Of a stretch of DNA of 64,000 nt, positions 11,413 through 22,794 are shown one piece after another (position 1 is the first letter of the stretch; each line of letters starts with the position of its first letter). The stretch covers positions 64,647,176-64,711,175 of the forward strand of contig CM049316.1 in assembly GCA_026874595.1 (NCBI GenBank), written 5' to 3'. This DNA comes from Sipunculus nudus. Lineage: Eukaryota; Annelida; Sipuncula; Golfingiida; Sipunculidae. The position numbers were made by a program, and so were the translations under genes. The notes beneath the pieces are model-generated. The model was not told the DNA's origin and did not search any database. It worked only from the letters and a program-made list of their open reading frames with translations.

Positions 11413-11532
11413 GAATCCGAGTCTGAGTACTAGTCAGAGTCCAGGTAAGTCGAGTTCCAGTCAAAGTCCGAGTCCTTGAGGTTCGAGTCTTCTTCGAGTC
11501 TGAGTCATTTGGAACCTGGTCGAATTCCGTGT

Positions 11533-11611
<79 letters not shown>

Positions 11612-11928
11612 CAAAAGAAATTTAAAATGGAAATTTGAGATAATCATGTTTATTAGTTTACACATCATCTTCCTTAATTTTTTTTATTAAATTAAGCTCC
11701 CGTTGCAAAACTTAAGCTAATAATTATAAAGTCATATTTTTTCTAATTTTTATATATTCTGTCAGTAGATCGCACATTAATATAAATCTAGGATTATAGT
11801 ATGTGACCTGATTTTTCGATTGCTTAACTCCGAGTCCAAGTCCAAGTCTAGAACCCTCGAGTCCAAGTCCGAGTACGTTAATCCCTCGAAAAGTGGACTA
11901 GGGCCCGGACTCGGGTCCTACATCACTG
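11413..11928 (+). mobile_element. GAGTCC-rich dispersed element, copy 2
   Basis: Same two-block layout as 6044-6516: a left block rich in GAGTC words (11413-11512), an AT-rich middle with TTTCAAAAGAAATTTAAAAT, and a right block (11826-11920) with CGAAAAGTGGACT and CCCGGACTCGGGTCC. The right end reads CATCACTG, the exact inverse of a hAT-style CAGTGATG start. The left block is in the same orientation as the right one, so the copy may be rearranged or lack its true left end. A (TA)n array has expanded inside it (11536-11608). Confidence 0.6.
11536..11608. repeat. (TA)n microsatellite
   Basis: An uninterrupted AT dinucleotide array of about 70 bp lying inside the GAGTCC-rich element. The Ile-Tyr poly-dipeptide encoded on the minus strand is an artefact of the repeat. 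Confidence 0.95.
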
Positions 11929-12325
11929 AGATTGGTCCTGCCAAATTTGTCTCTTCCTTTATGTCGACTGTATAATAGATTACTAGCAACACCTCCAGTC
12001 CATTTCCCCAAAAATTAAACACTTTTTCTTTGCCCATTGATCAACCCTTAACAAATTTCATTTCAATTCATGGGAATCTTTTGGAATATTGTTTGAAAAA
12101 TTAATAAAAAAGCAGACGGCATTTAATCCTTCAGCAGCCGCGATTCAGAAAACGACTGTATTCATCATGGTAGTGTATTTTTATAAGAGCAATGACGTCA
12201 TCACGATAAAATCCAATTAAAGGTTAGAAATAATTCACCTGAATTGTTTTCCCCTTTTCATATTTGGCAGCAAATCAAAGTCCTTGAAACGATACAAGTT
12301 ATCTTAAATTGACATCGCTCCCAAC

Positions 12326-12665
12326 AATGCCACCCACACATTTCGTTGTCAATGCATCGTCCCAACAGCTAAAATGAAATGATATCGAAGAATTGGCCAT
12401 AACAAACGAAGAAAGAAATTGCTGGTCGGAATGGAATGTTGTCCGTGTTAAGATTAAAGGAGTGACAATATATTTAACCGATATTGTTCTTAAATTTCAG
12501 TGATATGTGATTACATGCATTTTTTCTTAAATTGCATAGATACCTTTGGTTTGGTTTAAATTTAATTGCCAGGGTTAAATTCCACTAAAATCTTTACTTT
12601 CAGTTAAATCTTTCTGGTTAAATAGAGGTTTCTCTAAAGTTAAGCCATTAAATACAAATCCTTAA
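12326..12665 (+). repeat. Dispersed 350-bp repeat R3, copy 2
   Basis: Second copy of the repeat at 9297-9647, same orientation, about 3 kb away, with small indels throughout. Flanking sequences differ, so this is an interspersed repeat and not a large duplication. A (TA)n array follows at 12705-12756. Confidence 0.85.
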
Positions 12666-12702
12666 TAATAAGCCTAAGAGGAACAGAAAATGTTTGTATG
12701 CA

Positions 12703-12704
<2 letters not shown>

Positions 12705-12756
<52 letters not shown>
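12705..12756. repeat. (TA)n microsatellite
   Basis: AT dinucleotide array of about 50 bp just downstream of repeat R3 copy 2. Confidence 0.95.
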
Positions 12757-12757
<1 letters not shown>

Positions 12758-12769
12758 TACCATATTTTA

Positions 12770-14005
12770 TATTTATATATCCTACCTTACTATGACATGT
12801 TATATTTTAACGATGGATGTTTAATTTGTTTGCTTAATATATATGAAGGTAACATCAATTTTATATAAAACTGCCTGCGCACAACTCTAAAGAAAATCAG
12901 AAAAATTTGATGCAGGTACGTATTGGGATGTATAAAAGAGATTGAACGCAAGAAAAACGTTCGATTTTTAATAATGAGGAAACCATTAGGATTCGAGTAA
13001 CATCAATAACCCTGGCATAAAATGTAAAAAAAAAAAAACGATTTAAAACACTGAAGAGACTCGCAAATCAATGAGTGTTGCACTCCTCGGGTTTTAACAT
13101 TGCAGAAGAAATAAAAGTCTATCAAATAAATATGAAAGGATTCAACATTCCACTTTAAGCTATGATAAAAAAATGTTACTTCAGTTGGAAAAACAATTTA
13201 GCTATACACTGAACTATCAGAGAATATATTTTTTTCATTTCTTAACACGAGTTTTTTTCAGGTGTTTTACTTATTCAAAATGGATGGCCCTTGAGGGTCG
13301 TGCACTTGTCATTTGTCATTTTGAGGTACAAAACCTTGTACACTTAGCGCAGCTGAAAATTTAACTAAAGGTAAAGATGTCAATTACATGTCGCGATGGA
13401 AACCAGACAGTTTAAATTCATGTTTGGCAAAAAAAAACCGTAAACCGCTATATTGTTGAGGCTTCCTTATAAAGGGGGATCACAAGGCATCAATCTTCTC
13501 ATAAAAGTTTTAATTAACCCATAATAAATTAACAATGGGCCCTTATGTTTACTTACAACTTGCCACGGAATTGACACGTTTAGACCAACTATTTACGTTC
13601 TATTACTGTAAAATTTATGTGGTTATTGACTGGTACTCTGCGTACATATGATTGCACTATAGATAAATTATGTCCAGAAAGGTTCATATAACGATTTATA
13701 AGCTACATGTTTATCTGCAAGCTGTTAGTAAACACAGTACTAGTATTCCGCAAAATCCTGAAACAGTCTAATGAAGACACGAGGACTATGTTTATTTTGT
13801 ACATTAATTAGAAGACAAGTTTGTAAACATCAGTATGCCTTATTTGTATGCTACGGGTGGGCTACTAATCGGTTTGATTGACTTGTGATAAACTTACGCC
13901 TGAAGTTGGCTAATTAACTGCACAAGCTACGGCAAGCCTTTCCGCCACCAGATTTGAAGAAAATCTTTGATTTAGACATCGGTGTAAAAACAAAATTCTG
14001 TGGAT
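12770..14005. other. No feature recognised
   Basis: AT-rich DNA. The short frame at 13173-13364 does not resemble a known protein. No repeats were evident by eye. Confidence 0.4.
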
Positions 14006-14007
14006 TT

Positions 14008-14292
14008 CTTCTAGTAATTATCTCCGCCAAGGGGCGGTTGCCGGCTTTGGTTTGTCTGTTTTTTCTTTGTATCTTTATGTTTTCTGTCAGCAACATTACA
14101 CAAAAAAGGTATTAACGGATTTTGATCCAATTTTCAGGATAGCTAGGCAATGATGCAAGGAACAATTGATTAAATTTTTGGGATGATTCAGATCATCCTC
14201 TGGATCCAGGAATTTTTAAATTGATTGCTGGCATTTCTGAGCTGCATTGGCGGAGGTCTGTGCTCTCTGAGTGCTATTCTACTTGTTAATAT
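14008..14292 (+). mobile_element. Dispersed element with TTATCTCCGCCAA / TTGGCGGAGG ends
   Basis: Starts near CTAGTAATTATCTCCGCCAA (14012-14031) and ends with CATTGGCGGAGGTCTGTGCT CTCTGAGTGC (14247-14276). The inner ends CTCCGCCAA and TTGGCGGAG are inverted. The interior phrases GTTTGTCTGTTTTTTC, CAGCAACATTACACAAAAA, TTTTGATCCAATTTTCAGG and GATGATTCAGATCATCCTCTGGA are, to my recollection, typical of an element found in many animal genomes, where the right end commonly reads GGTCTGCGCTCTCTGAGTGC. No coding capacity is present. Confidence 0.65.
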
Positions 14293-15720
14293 TCTTGAAA
14301 TTCCAGTTCTCCTGCACTTTAATCGCGGCTTTGTATATAATTTTTAAGCGGGGTTTATTCACCAGGGCGGACATTGAACAAAGAATTGTAATCAGACAAA
14401 TTAGAGCGATATAGAAAGACTGTAGTGTATAACCGCTGCAGGATGAGTGAAACATCTCCAGCGAATGCCAGAGCGCACAATACTTAAAATTTCGCTTTTA
14501 CATTATCAAATTTCTAGTTAGAGCTCAAATCGCGAATTTGAAACCCCTGCGAATATCAAGCCAACGACAGCAGTCGTCAGTGTCTTATTTCTTCCACAGC
14601 CTTGGTTTTGGTGGATTGATCTCTGCTATGGGAGACAAGCACTAGGTATATAAAGCTATGGACACACTCAACCGTTTTTTTTTAATATACTTTTTAATAT
14701 TTTTTTTTTCGGCAACGAAAACCCAGCAACGTTAATATTTCAACAATAAAAAATATAAATTATATGAAAATTCATTGGAAAAGGCAAAATATAGGATAAG
14801 AGGGTAGAAAAGTAAGATAGAGAACTTTTGCTTAGATACAGGATAATATAATCTAAATTACTCTTACTTTTCATATGGTGTATAAAATAAATTCCAATAC
14901 GTTCCTTTCTGTCTGAGTCTTTGAGTAATAAATTGATCCTAGTATAGCCCTTAACAAGGCAAAGGCAATTTTAATCTAATTAGATTAAAGGTTATCTTCG
15001 CCCTGGAGTCTACGCGATGAACAATTTTGCCGGATTAATGTGTACACCCAAAACACATTGTCGTTGTCGTTGTCGTTGCCGTTACCTAAAAAAAGTAGCA
15101 GGCGCCATGTAAGATCTGACGCTGTGCTACACGCAGACCGTCCATCAATATTCTTGGCACATCTTTCCTGTTTCTTTCATCAGAAATGGAGTAATGTCCG
15201 GTTTGATAAAGTGTACCCTTCTGGTATCCAAATGAAAATTACGTACAGTCTATGAATTGCCCTTAAATTCACATTTAATCATTATTTTGTCAGTAACTGG
15301 AAGTCTTTCATTGTTTGTGCATTGTGCAAGTTCCATTGCGTAGAAAAGAGATTCCTAGAAAGTATATTACGTAGGTGTTTTCTAATATTTTACTTCTTTC
15401 TTTTATATCTTACAAATGGGTATATGTTTTGATTAGATTTGTTGGTAAAGCAATCTAGATCATCTGTGTGGAAAATAAAATATATTCATTCAAAGATATT
15501 TATTCTATTTGATTGAATGGACTTTGTTGCCAAGTTAATACTCCATTAGTCTCTGAAAAGGAGAATGTAGGGGAAGTATTGTCCTTGACCTGGCGAACAT
15601 AACAACTAGCAAAACCGACATGGCCAATTTAATGAATTTTCTTACATTTTCTTCATTTAACTTACTGTTGAGTAATCCCACATGGTTTTCTTTTTGTTAT
15701 TTTTTAACTTTTTTTTGTAC
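14293..15720. other. Unassigned, with a 20-bp perfect palindrome at 14970
   Basis: No gene found. The 20 bases at 14970-14989 (TTTAATCTAATTAGATTAAA) are a perfect palindrome. Short CGTTGT repeats lie at 15061-15077. The rest is AT-rich single-copy-looking DNA. Confidence 0.45.
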
Positions 15721-15737
15721 ATGATGTAACTTATATA

Positions 15738-15909
15738 TATATGTATTTATTTATATATATAATTTATATATAGACCTGCTTCATGGTTCTATAGGGGGTA
15801 ATCCGTATCAGTGACTTTATTGTTTGTTTTTCGTTTGTGTTTACTTTTATCTGTGCATGGTAATAAATATATTTTATCATACACAAGGTATCATAAATAT
15901 ATTAATTAA

Positions 15910-15990
<81 letters not shown>
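15738..15990. repeat. (TA)n microsatellites
   Basis: Interrupted AT arrays near 15732-15773 and a longer one at 15909-15989 with two ATGTATATA/TACATATA interruptions. They abut the coding-like minus-strand segment at 15991-16268. Confidence 0.92.
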
Positions 15991-15991
<1 letters not shown>

Positions 15992-16268
15992 CTCTAGTAA
16001 AATTAACTCTAGAAAAACCTATAGAAAAAAAATCAACTCTGACGGTTGTCCCTGACAGTGTCATTGCTTCTTTTATTATTTTTTTTTGTGTCGCTTCACA
16101 TATAGAAACTGTCTGGACATTGAATTCCATCTTGTCGTAGTTCCAACTCTGTATCATGTGCTCACATAAGAACCGCCTCACAACACCTTCATCTGAGGTT
16201 TTCGTTACATGTTTTTGTGCAGGTTTTGGTTTTCTTTTCAAAGGTCCTTGAGTTTGGTCATCTACCAT
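15991..16268 (-). CDS. Possible exon or gene fragment of unknown function
   Basis: From an ATG at 16268 about 90 residues are open on the minus strand and have ordinary globular composition: PLKRKPKPAQKHVTKTSDEG, then VVRRFLCEHMIQSWNYDKME, then FNVQTVSICEATQKKIIKEA. The frame then runs into the (TA)n array, so its 3' part cannot be real. A T/G-rich stretch ending in AG just upstream of the ATG (minus strand, about 16281-16274) could be a splice acceptor. I do not recognise the protein. It may be an exon, a transposon relic or chance. No partner exon was found. Confidence 0.25.
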
Positions 16269-16282
16269 AGGTTCTTAAAACA

Positions 16283-16560
16283 CACGCACAAACAGACAGA
16301 AAGATAGATAGAGAGGGACAAAGAGAGAGAAAACGGGGATGTAGATTGAGAGAGAGACAGAGAGAGAGAAGAGAAAGAGAGACAGAGTGGGAGACAGAGA
16401 AATCGAGAAAGAAACCCACGAAGACAGAGAGATGCAGAGAGAGAGAGAGAGAGGGACGGAGAGAGAGACAGGGAGATAGAGAGCGGGAAGACAAAGAGAA
16501 ACAGAGAGACAGACAGATAGAGAGTCAGAAAGAGTTACAGAAATAGAGACAGGAAGACGG
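16283..16560. repeat. GA-rich polypurine tract
   Basis: About 280 bp of almost pure purine on the plus strand, dominated by GAGA with interspersed CAGA and GGGA. The Arg/Glu-rich and Ser/Leu-rich peptides on the two strands come from this simple sequence. Such mirror-like purine tracts can form triplex DNA; that is general knowledge and was not shown here. Confidence 0.93.
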
Positions 16561-16773
16561 GACAGACGTTAAGATTTATTTTTCATGTGGTCGAGATATT
16601 GAAAGAATGAATGAGTGGATTAAAAGTGATATCTCACATTGTATAACGGAGCAGAATTTGCGTTGTCTGTGGGCAACACACACAATAAGTATTGCTTTAT
16701 GGCAGAATTTCTTGAATCCAGGAATTCTTCTGTCATATCTCTAGAATTTATGTGATTCCTGGATTTTAATGGG

Positions 16774-18325
16774 TACCGTATTTCCTTGAACAGACGCCCG
16801 GGCGTTTATTTTTTTCAGACACTGCTTTGACCCGGCGTCTAAACAAGGCCGGCTTCTATTTAAGGCCGGCGTTTATTAAAAAATACGTCATTAGGCTCGT
16901 CAGACAAACTAAAAATAGAACACGTCGAAACAATGAACCCGCCGGTCACTAATCACTGACACATTTGAAAACATCGCCGGTACACGGATTGTGTTTACGA
17001 AATTTCCTTAGATGCCATAGGTATATGGGACACGCGCAATCTCCACAATCACGCACCATAACTGAAATTAACGCAGAATCACAGCGAGAGATTGCAGTTG
17101 TACACAAAAATCTGTCCGCGCGGGCCCTACGAAACCAGGTATCCAGGTGTTTTACGTGGCTGTTCCATTTATTTTACACCGCGTGAACTTGGTAACATTT
17201 TTACGCTCTGAATACGGGGTGGCTCTTCCATTTACTGTTCTCAACGTACAACTGGTAGCATTTGTTCCATCGAAATACGGGGGTTTGGTACTTATCAGCT
17301 TATAACAGCACAGCGTAATTCATTTTCATGACACTTTCCTCTCGTTAAATATTTAACTGATTCAGCTCGAAACAGCGAAATCAAGCGTTTCTGGCCTTGT
17401 ATATACTAAACACGGAGTGGCAATTCCATAAACTGTTCAACGCATATAACTTGTAATATTGATTCCATCAAAATACAGGGGGTTGGTTCTTTATAACGGC
17501 AAAGCGTAGGTCAATTTCATGACACTTTTCTCCCGTTTTTTATCTGATACAGCTTGACACAGCGTATTCAAGCGTTTCCGACCTGGTATATACTGGTATG
17601 TGACATTTACTACCGGGAATATTACTGAATATATAGTTGTGGACAAGAGTACATACTATTTTTAACTTTAAAAATTATATCAGAAGCGTGGCTTTGGTAA
17701 CAGTGGGGACCCATTTAAAAGCGCTAAAAATTAAAGCAAGGAGCGTTATTTGGCTTGACAGTAGCTACAAATTGTACCGCTCGACACCATCATTTGGTGC
17801 CTGCATGCTACAGAAGAAATGTGTGCCAAAACGTATTTGAACAGTTCTGTTCCACCATCCGTGAGGTACAGACTTTCACCGTACCACGTTTTATTGCTTG
17901 TTTCAAGCGGTACTATTTACTATTGCTTGATAGCAGTGATAGTATTAGCCTTCTCACTGCTGACGTATTTGTGTATCGCTTATTGAACGAATCGGGAATA
18001 TATGGTGTCCCTCATGGAAACAAGCATTCACGTAAGATAAAAGAATGATTTATAGAGTAAGAGGAATTAAACATATTATCAATACAACACAAACCGAAAT
18101 TCATACAACAATCTATCGTCACTTTGACCGGTAAATACACCAATTATAATGAAGGGAAAAGACATTTGGTGGCAAACATTGAAACTACTCTGACACAAGG
18201 CCTGTGAACAAGACCGGCGTCTATTTAAGGCCGGCGTTTATTTTTCTGGGACATTGTTTTGCCCCGGCGACTTAATAAGGCAGGCGACTATTTAAGGTCC
18301 GGCGTCTGTTCAAGGAAATACGGTA
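16774..18325. mobile_element. 1.55-kb DNA transposon-like element with perfect 25-bp terminal inverted repeats
   Basis: The left end TACCGTATTTCCTTGAACAG..(16774-16798) is matched base for base by the reverse complement of 18301-18325. If the outer TA is read as the target duplication, the inverted repeats begin CCGTATTTCC. Inside both ends are GGCGTCTATTTAAGGCCGGC-type repeats, probably transposase-binding subterminal motifs. The interior holds partly repeated blocks (GTGGCTSTTCCATTTA at 17155 and 17219, GTGGCAATTCCATAAA at 17415) and only short frames, so the copy looks non-autonomous. I cannot assign the superfamily. Confidence 0.85.
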
Positions 18326-18459
18326 AATATTAATGAACTGTAGTTAATGCCTGCTTAGAAAAGTTATTATAACGCCACAGTGAAGGAAGAATGCTATTTT
18401 ATCTATATACATATAAGAAAACACGATGTACGATATTGACAAACAAAATTAAACCTATG

Positions 18460-18472
18460 CCCCCCCCCCCCC
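18460..18472. repeat. Poly-C tract (13 C)
   Basis: Uninterrupted C run, one of about a dozen C or G homopolymers of ten or more bases in the window. Confidence 0.95.
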
Positions 18473-18643
18473 ACCCAACGATGATATTTAATTAACTAAA
18501 TATGTTGAGGTGGCAGCACAAGCTTTACGATTCGGATCAGTTCTAGTACAAGAAGATGGGCACCCCTTTCTTTTAAATTTTCATCTGCGTGTCGAACTCT
18601 TATTTTCCCGAGCTAAGACAAAAAGGGACCTTATTCTGTTGGG

Positions 18644-19078
18644 AAAATAATAAAAAAATTATATCCACGTTTGACTTACGTGTATTCATGCAGTAGTTAT
18701 TAATAACGAGGCTTGTTTTATTAGGAAAATTTGTCTCTCCGACCGTCATGACGGCTTGAAAGCGGAAACCGCGGTAGCCGAAACAGCTTTGAACTTCAGT
18801 TCTCATCGCCAGGGTTACCACCACAGATTTTGTGTAACATCATATTTTGTTCATCATAATAATAAAATAATAAAAAAATTATATCCACGTTTGACTTACG
18901 TGTATTCATGCAGTAGTTATTAATAACGAGGCTTGTTTTATTAGGAAAATTTGTCTCTCCGACCGTCATGACGGCTTGAAAGCGGAAACCGCGGTAGCCG
19001 AAACAGCTTTGAACTTCAGTTCTCATCGCCAGGGTTACCACCACAGATTTTGTGTAACATCATATTTTGTTCATCATA
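18644..19078. repeat. Tandem duplication of a 220-bp unit
   Basis: The units at 18644-18863 and 18864-19078 appear identical over the whole compared length, including a 12-bp palindrome CCGTCATGACGG in each. The offset is exactly 220 bp. The same 74-82 residue minus-strand reading frame appears twice only because the DNA is duplicated, and it matches no protein I know. Identity implies a recent event, or an assembly duplication. Confidence 0.95.
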
Positions 19079-19213
19079 TAGCAAATAAATCATGACCATT
19101 TAAGCCTCTGATGTCAAATTCTACCACAAGGCAAAAGTTTTGATCCTAGATTAGAATGAGAGTTCTATTATGATTTTTATCATGACTCGCAGGCCCCTAT
19201 CATTTAATTTTAA

Positions 19214-19385
19214 AAAGGCCTGAATGTCATGTTGTCGTGGTCAGGCCTTTGAAGGACTCGAGATGGAGTGGGCCTGATTTCTTGAGTCCTTAGGCTTACT
19301 TCAGAGTCCGAGCCCATGACCCTCGAGTCCAAGTCCGAGCCCATAAAAAGTGGGCTCGAGTCCAGAATCGAGTACTAAATCACTG
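19214..19385 (+). mobile_element. GAGTCC-rich dispersed element, copy 3, starting at a 10-bp hairpin
   Basis: Begins with AAAGGCCTGA (19214-19223) whose exact reverse complement TCAGGCCTTT lies at 19241-19250. GAGTCC/AAGTCC-rich sequence follows, with the family motifs GATTTCTTGAGTCC, CCTCGAGTCCAAGTCCGAG and ATAAAAAGTGGGCTCGAGTCC. The right end AAATCACTG is the inverse of CAGTGATTT, again hAT-like. Compared with copies 1 and 2 only the right block is present. Confidence 0.6.
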
Positions 19386-19525
19386 CTTGAAACTGGTGAC
19401 TAAATTTAGTTACTAAACTATGATTAGCACGTCCCATGTAGCTCTGAAGTAAGACTTATTGTTGCAGTGAGCAATGTTAATTCCGTGCAATTAGTTAAAC
19501 CAGGTGATGCCTGTTAATGTTAACA

Positions 19526-19526
<1 letters not shown>

Positions 19527-19606
<80 letters not shown>

Positions 19607-19608
19607 AT
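19527..19608. repeat. (CT)n(CA)n compound microsatellite
   Basis: About 55 bp of CT dinucleotides passing directly into about 26 bp of CA dinucleotides. Confidence 0.96.
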
Positions 19609-20143
19609 ACTCTGACGAAAGGGCATTTGATTTCCCTATTCCTCAAGGGAAAGGTCTCCAAGCTTAATCAATTTTTTTTATATTAGCTACAGCTAATAGA
19701 ACAGTCGTAGTAGAATTCGTGAGTTCAAATGACATTGGAAACGCTCATGCTATGAGTAAACCTCTAAATTTCAGTGCACATTAAATCTCATCATCCAAGT
19801 GGTGTCATTGATCCCGCGGTGCAGAAATATGATTATGTCAGAACTGACCCTGTCCGGTGACGAAGCCGGACAGCTGGCCGCAAAACTAATGGTTCCATTT
19901 ATCAATACGACGGGGCTATGAGAGACAACTAGCTAGGATAAAGGAGTCCTTGATAAGCAATTAGAAATATGGATAATGGACTCGATCTAGATTAAGACCA
20001 AACTGTGTTAGAAGTATTTTGCTCTGAGGAACAAATCCAAGACTGATAATGAATGTGAGAAATGTCCTAAAAACTATAAGCTACACCTCATTCAGAAGTG
20101 AATATTTGTAGCAGTGAAAATGTCATTACATTACATAAACTAC

Positions 20144-20565
20144 TGGCTTATGTGGCTCAGGGCTAGAGCACAGGACTGAAATCCGGGAGGTCGTGATTTC
20201 AAATCTCAGCCGAGGAGCGGTGAGATTTTCACGGTCTGCCCTCAACCAGGGTAAACGCTCTGCAGGCTTAATGGGAAGGCTGTGCCCCACAGCAATGTAT
20301 CACTCACAAACGAGTGCGTCTTTTGGGGGTTCCTTGGGGTAATGACCCATCAATGGGGTTGGTTACACTGCCAGGAACCGCTAGTGCGGCAGACACTGGG
20401 CCTAGGTGACACCAGGATACAAAATAATATGATAGGAAGCGAGTGTTACCGCCCTGTTACCTAGTCCCAAACCGAAATGGGACTCTGCAGATGTATTTAC
20501 TTATATTAGGAATCATATAAAAGAGCATTAGAAAATTGAGGCGGTTACCTCCACAGAAAAAAAAA
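20144..20565 (+). mobile_element. tRNA-headed SINE, copy 2 (full length)
   Basis: Head: GTGGCTCAGGGCTAGAGCAC as box A and TCGTGATTTCAAATCTCAG as a decayed box B (about 20191-20209). The body aligns through ACAAACGAGTGCGTCTTTTG, GGTTCCTTGGGGTAATGACC, CCTAGGTGACACCAGGATAC and CCCAAACCGAAATGGGACTC. The tail is TTGAGGCGGTTACCTCCACAG with an A-run. It is the best-preserved of the four copies and the most useful reference for the family. Confidence 0.9.
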
Positions 20566-20599
20566 CACAGTGCAAATGTTTAGTACAGGAAGGTTTTTA

Positions 20600-21405
20600 C
20601 ACACAGACATGCAGACAGACGGATGAAGCTGATCCATATATCCCAAGGCGAATGAAGATAATTATAAGATAAACCGGCTACCTCCCACGCAAAATAGATA
20701 ATCGATGTGATCATGAGATACTTAAGATAAACGCCTCCGGCATCGTCGTAACTGATCTTGTGATTTCGCGGGGCTATTGATTATACCTATACCATTCTTT
20801 CCCGAAAAGGATTAAATAATGTTTTTATTTAATTGAAGCACACATTGAGAAACATTCTAAAAGTAGCAAAAACAAGTATACCTAACGTTTAGAGATTAAC
20901 TCTTATGTTCTTACTAAGTTAATGATTTCTGGATTATTTCAAGCCTATGCATTGTGAGCATGAAAAGTAGACCTCTAATCATAACCTATAATGTTATTAT
21001 TTAACAGTTTCCTTACCCTCTTGAAACCAATATTGGTGAAACATCCAAGCTATAGTCCTATATATAAACCACCTTAGTTTGACTTTCTTATGTTATATGG
21101 GAAACATAGTTTAGACTTCTTCTTGTTTTACCCCGGATGGATGGATGTTACATGTATAAATACTTGGACTATGGCGTCGTTTTTCTTTTTGACACGGAGA
21201 AAGTGACAGTCCATGTCCCAGACGGCCACCCTGTACAGTTGCAGTCACTCAGTTTTACGACAGGATTCGCATCCCTCTGTGTATATGTCAGTTTGACTGA
21301 GAAGATGTCCTGGAATATAGGTCAGACCATTTATTCTGAATCTATGTCATAAATTGTCCTGAGTCCATTTGAAATATAACAATGTCTCAGTAATACCACA
21401 ACAGA
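20600..21405. other. No feature recognised
   Basis: AT-rich DNA. The 71-residue plus-strand frame at 21137-21352 is open but unrecognised and has no supporting context. Confidence 0.35.
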
Positions 21406-21419
21406 ATGTCTTCATTAAT

Positions 21420-21484
21420 ATGTCTGGCTGTCTGCCTGTCTGCCCATGTGTCTCTGTCTGTCTATAACTTTCTCAGTCTGTCTG

Positions 21485-21518
<34 letters not shown>

Positions 21519-21547
21519 TTATTTTCTTTCTTTCTCTCTCTCTACCC

Positions 21548-21600
<53 letters not shown>

Positions 21601-21690
21601 CCTCTCTCTCTCTCTCTCTGTCTCTCTCTCCCTCCGTTTCTCTTTATCTTCCTTTCTTTCTCTCTCTCATTCTATCTTTTTTTCTGAGAA
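21420..21690. repeat. Polypyrimidine CT/CTGT tract with 14-C run
   Basis: About 270 bp rich in TCTG/TCTC with a C14 homopolymer at 21545-21558 and long CT dinucleotide runs to 21660. The Ser/Leu-rich frames here are artefacts of the repeat. Confidence 0.94.
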
Positions 21691-22356
21691 GGCCCGGATT
21701 TCTCAAAAGCATCTACCCATTGACATCAATAATTTTTATTACATCGGCCCACCGTTAAGTTCCGTGTGTTCCGGTAGGTCAATCCGCCTCTGCTCTCTTA
21801 TAGGTTCCATTTGAATCTGTTACCAGCTACTTTAGTTCAGCATTGTTAAATGACAGGCCAGCACGACAATTCAAGCCTAACAGAAATTTATAAAACCAGT
21901 TATAATCCGGCTCAAATTACAATGGCCATTACCAGGGAAAACCTTACTACTCGTGAAAACCAAATCAATTATAAGCAAGAAAGTCAAAAGATTTCCGCCC
22001 GCATAGTGGCACGAAACTAAATATGTTCCGCTGTAGAATTTGCTTTGGTTTCTCATACATATATTTATTTATAAGAAAAGTTGGTCCACTTTTTTTCTTT
22101 AATTTCTCTTAAATCACGTTGTATATGACACTGTGCTAAGCTAATTTAAAAGTTCTTGCTCCTGCAGTGACCTCCCTTGTATTAGAATAAAAACTTTTTA
22201 ATGTACATATCATTTTCAGTGATTTATGCGTGTTTCATAAATTGCGTGGAGGTTACCACCGCTGCATATAACTTGGCAATCTGGTTATTCAAGCTCCAGC
22301 GCAGGAGTAAAGTCTATTGTACATGTGAATAACGCCTGCTTTTTTTTCAAACGCAC

Positions 22357-22646
22357 CGGCTTCTGAGGCTCAAGGGTAGAGACAGGACTCAAAGCCGGGA
22401 GATGTAAGTTCGAATCTCAGCCGAGGCGGTGAGATTTTCACAGTCTGCCACTCGGGGGATGGGCGCTCTGCGGGCTTAATGGGAAGACGCAACGGCCGTG
22501 TCTCACTCACAAATGAGAGCGCCTTTCGGGGGTTCCTTGGTGGTGTGACAGATGCAGGAGTCACCGTGGCTGGTTAACACCAGGACATAGAATAAGAGGA
22601 AGCGGCGATACTGCCCTGTCACATTGTCCGAAACCCGAATTCTGTA

Positions 22647-22742
<96 letters not shown>

Positions 22743-22789
22743 TAGCTAGCATTTAACAAAATGGAGGCGGTTACCTCAATTTTTTTTAA
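22357..22789 (+). mobile_element. tRNA-headed SINE, copy 3, with (TA)n expanded in the tail
   Basis: Head GAGGCTCAAGGGTAGAGACA (box A-like) and AAGTTCGAATCTCAG (box B-like, about 22407-22421). The body is shorter than copy 2 in the GGTGTGACAGATGCAGGAGT region (a deletion). The family tail ATGGAGGCGGTTACCTC is displaced by an AT array at 22651-22738. Confidence 0.88.
22651..22738. repeat. (TA)n microsatellite inside SINE copy 3
   Basis: AT array of about 85 bp with a short AAATATATTT interruption, located between the GTAGATGTAT block and the terminal GGAGGCGG block of the SINE. Confidence 0.95.
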
Positions 22790-22794
22790 TTAAG

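Noticed and set aside
15906-16140. Ile-Tyr-rich proteins on both strands
   Set aside because: They are translations of (TA)n microsatellites; the same applies at 11536, 22651 and 33679.
16258-16546. Arg/Glu-rich or Ser/Leu-rich proteins
   Set aside because: Produced by a polypurine tract; no protein-like composition outside the repeat.
18600-19044. Two identical 74- to 82-residue ORFs suggesting a duplicated gene
   Set aside because: The identity comes from an exact 220-bp DNA duplication; stops and starts are not protein-like and no family is recognised.
21406-21814. 122-residue Ser/Leu-rich ORF
   Set aside because: Translation of a CT-rich microsatellite.
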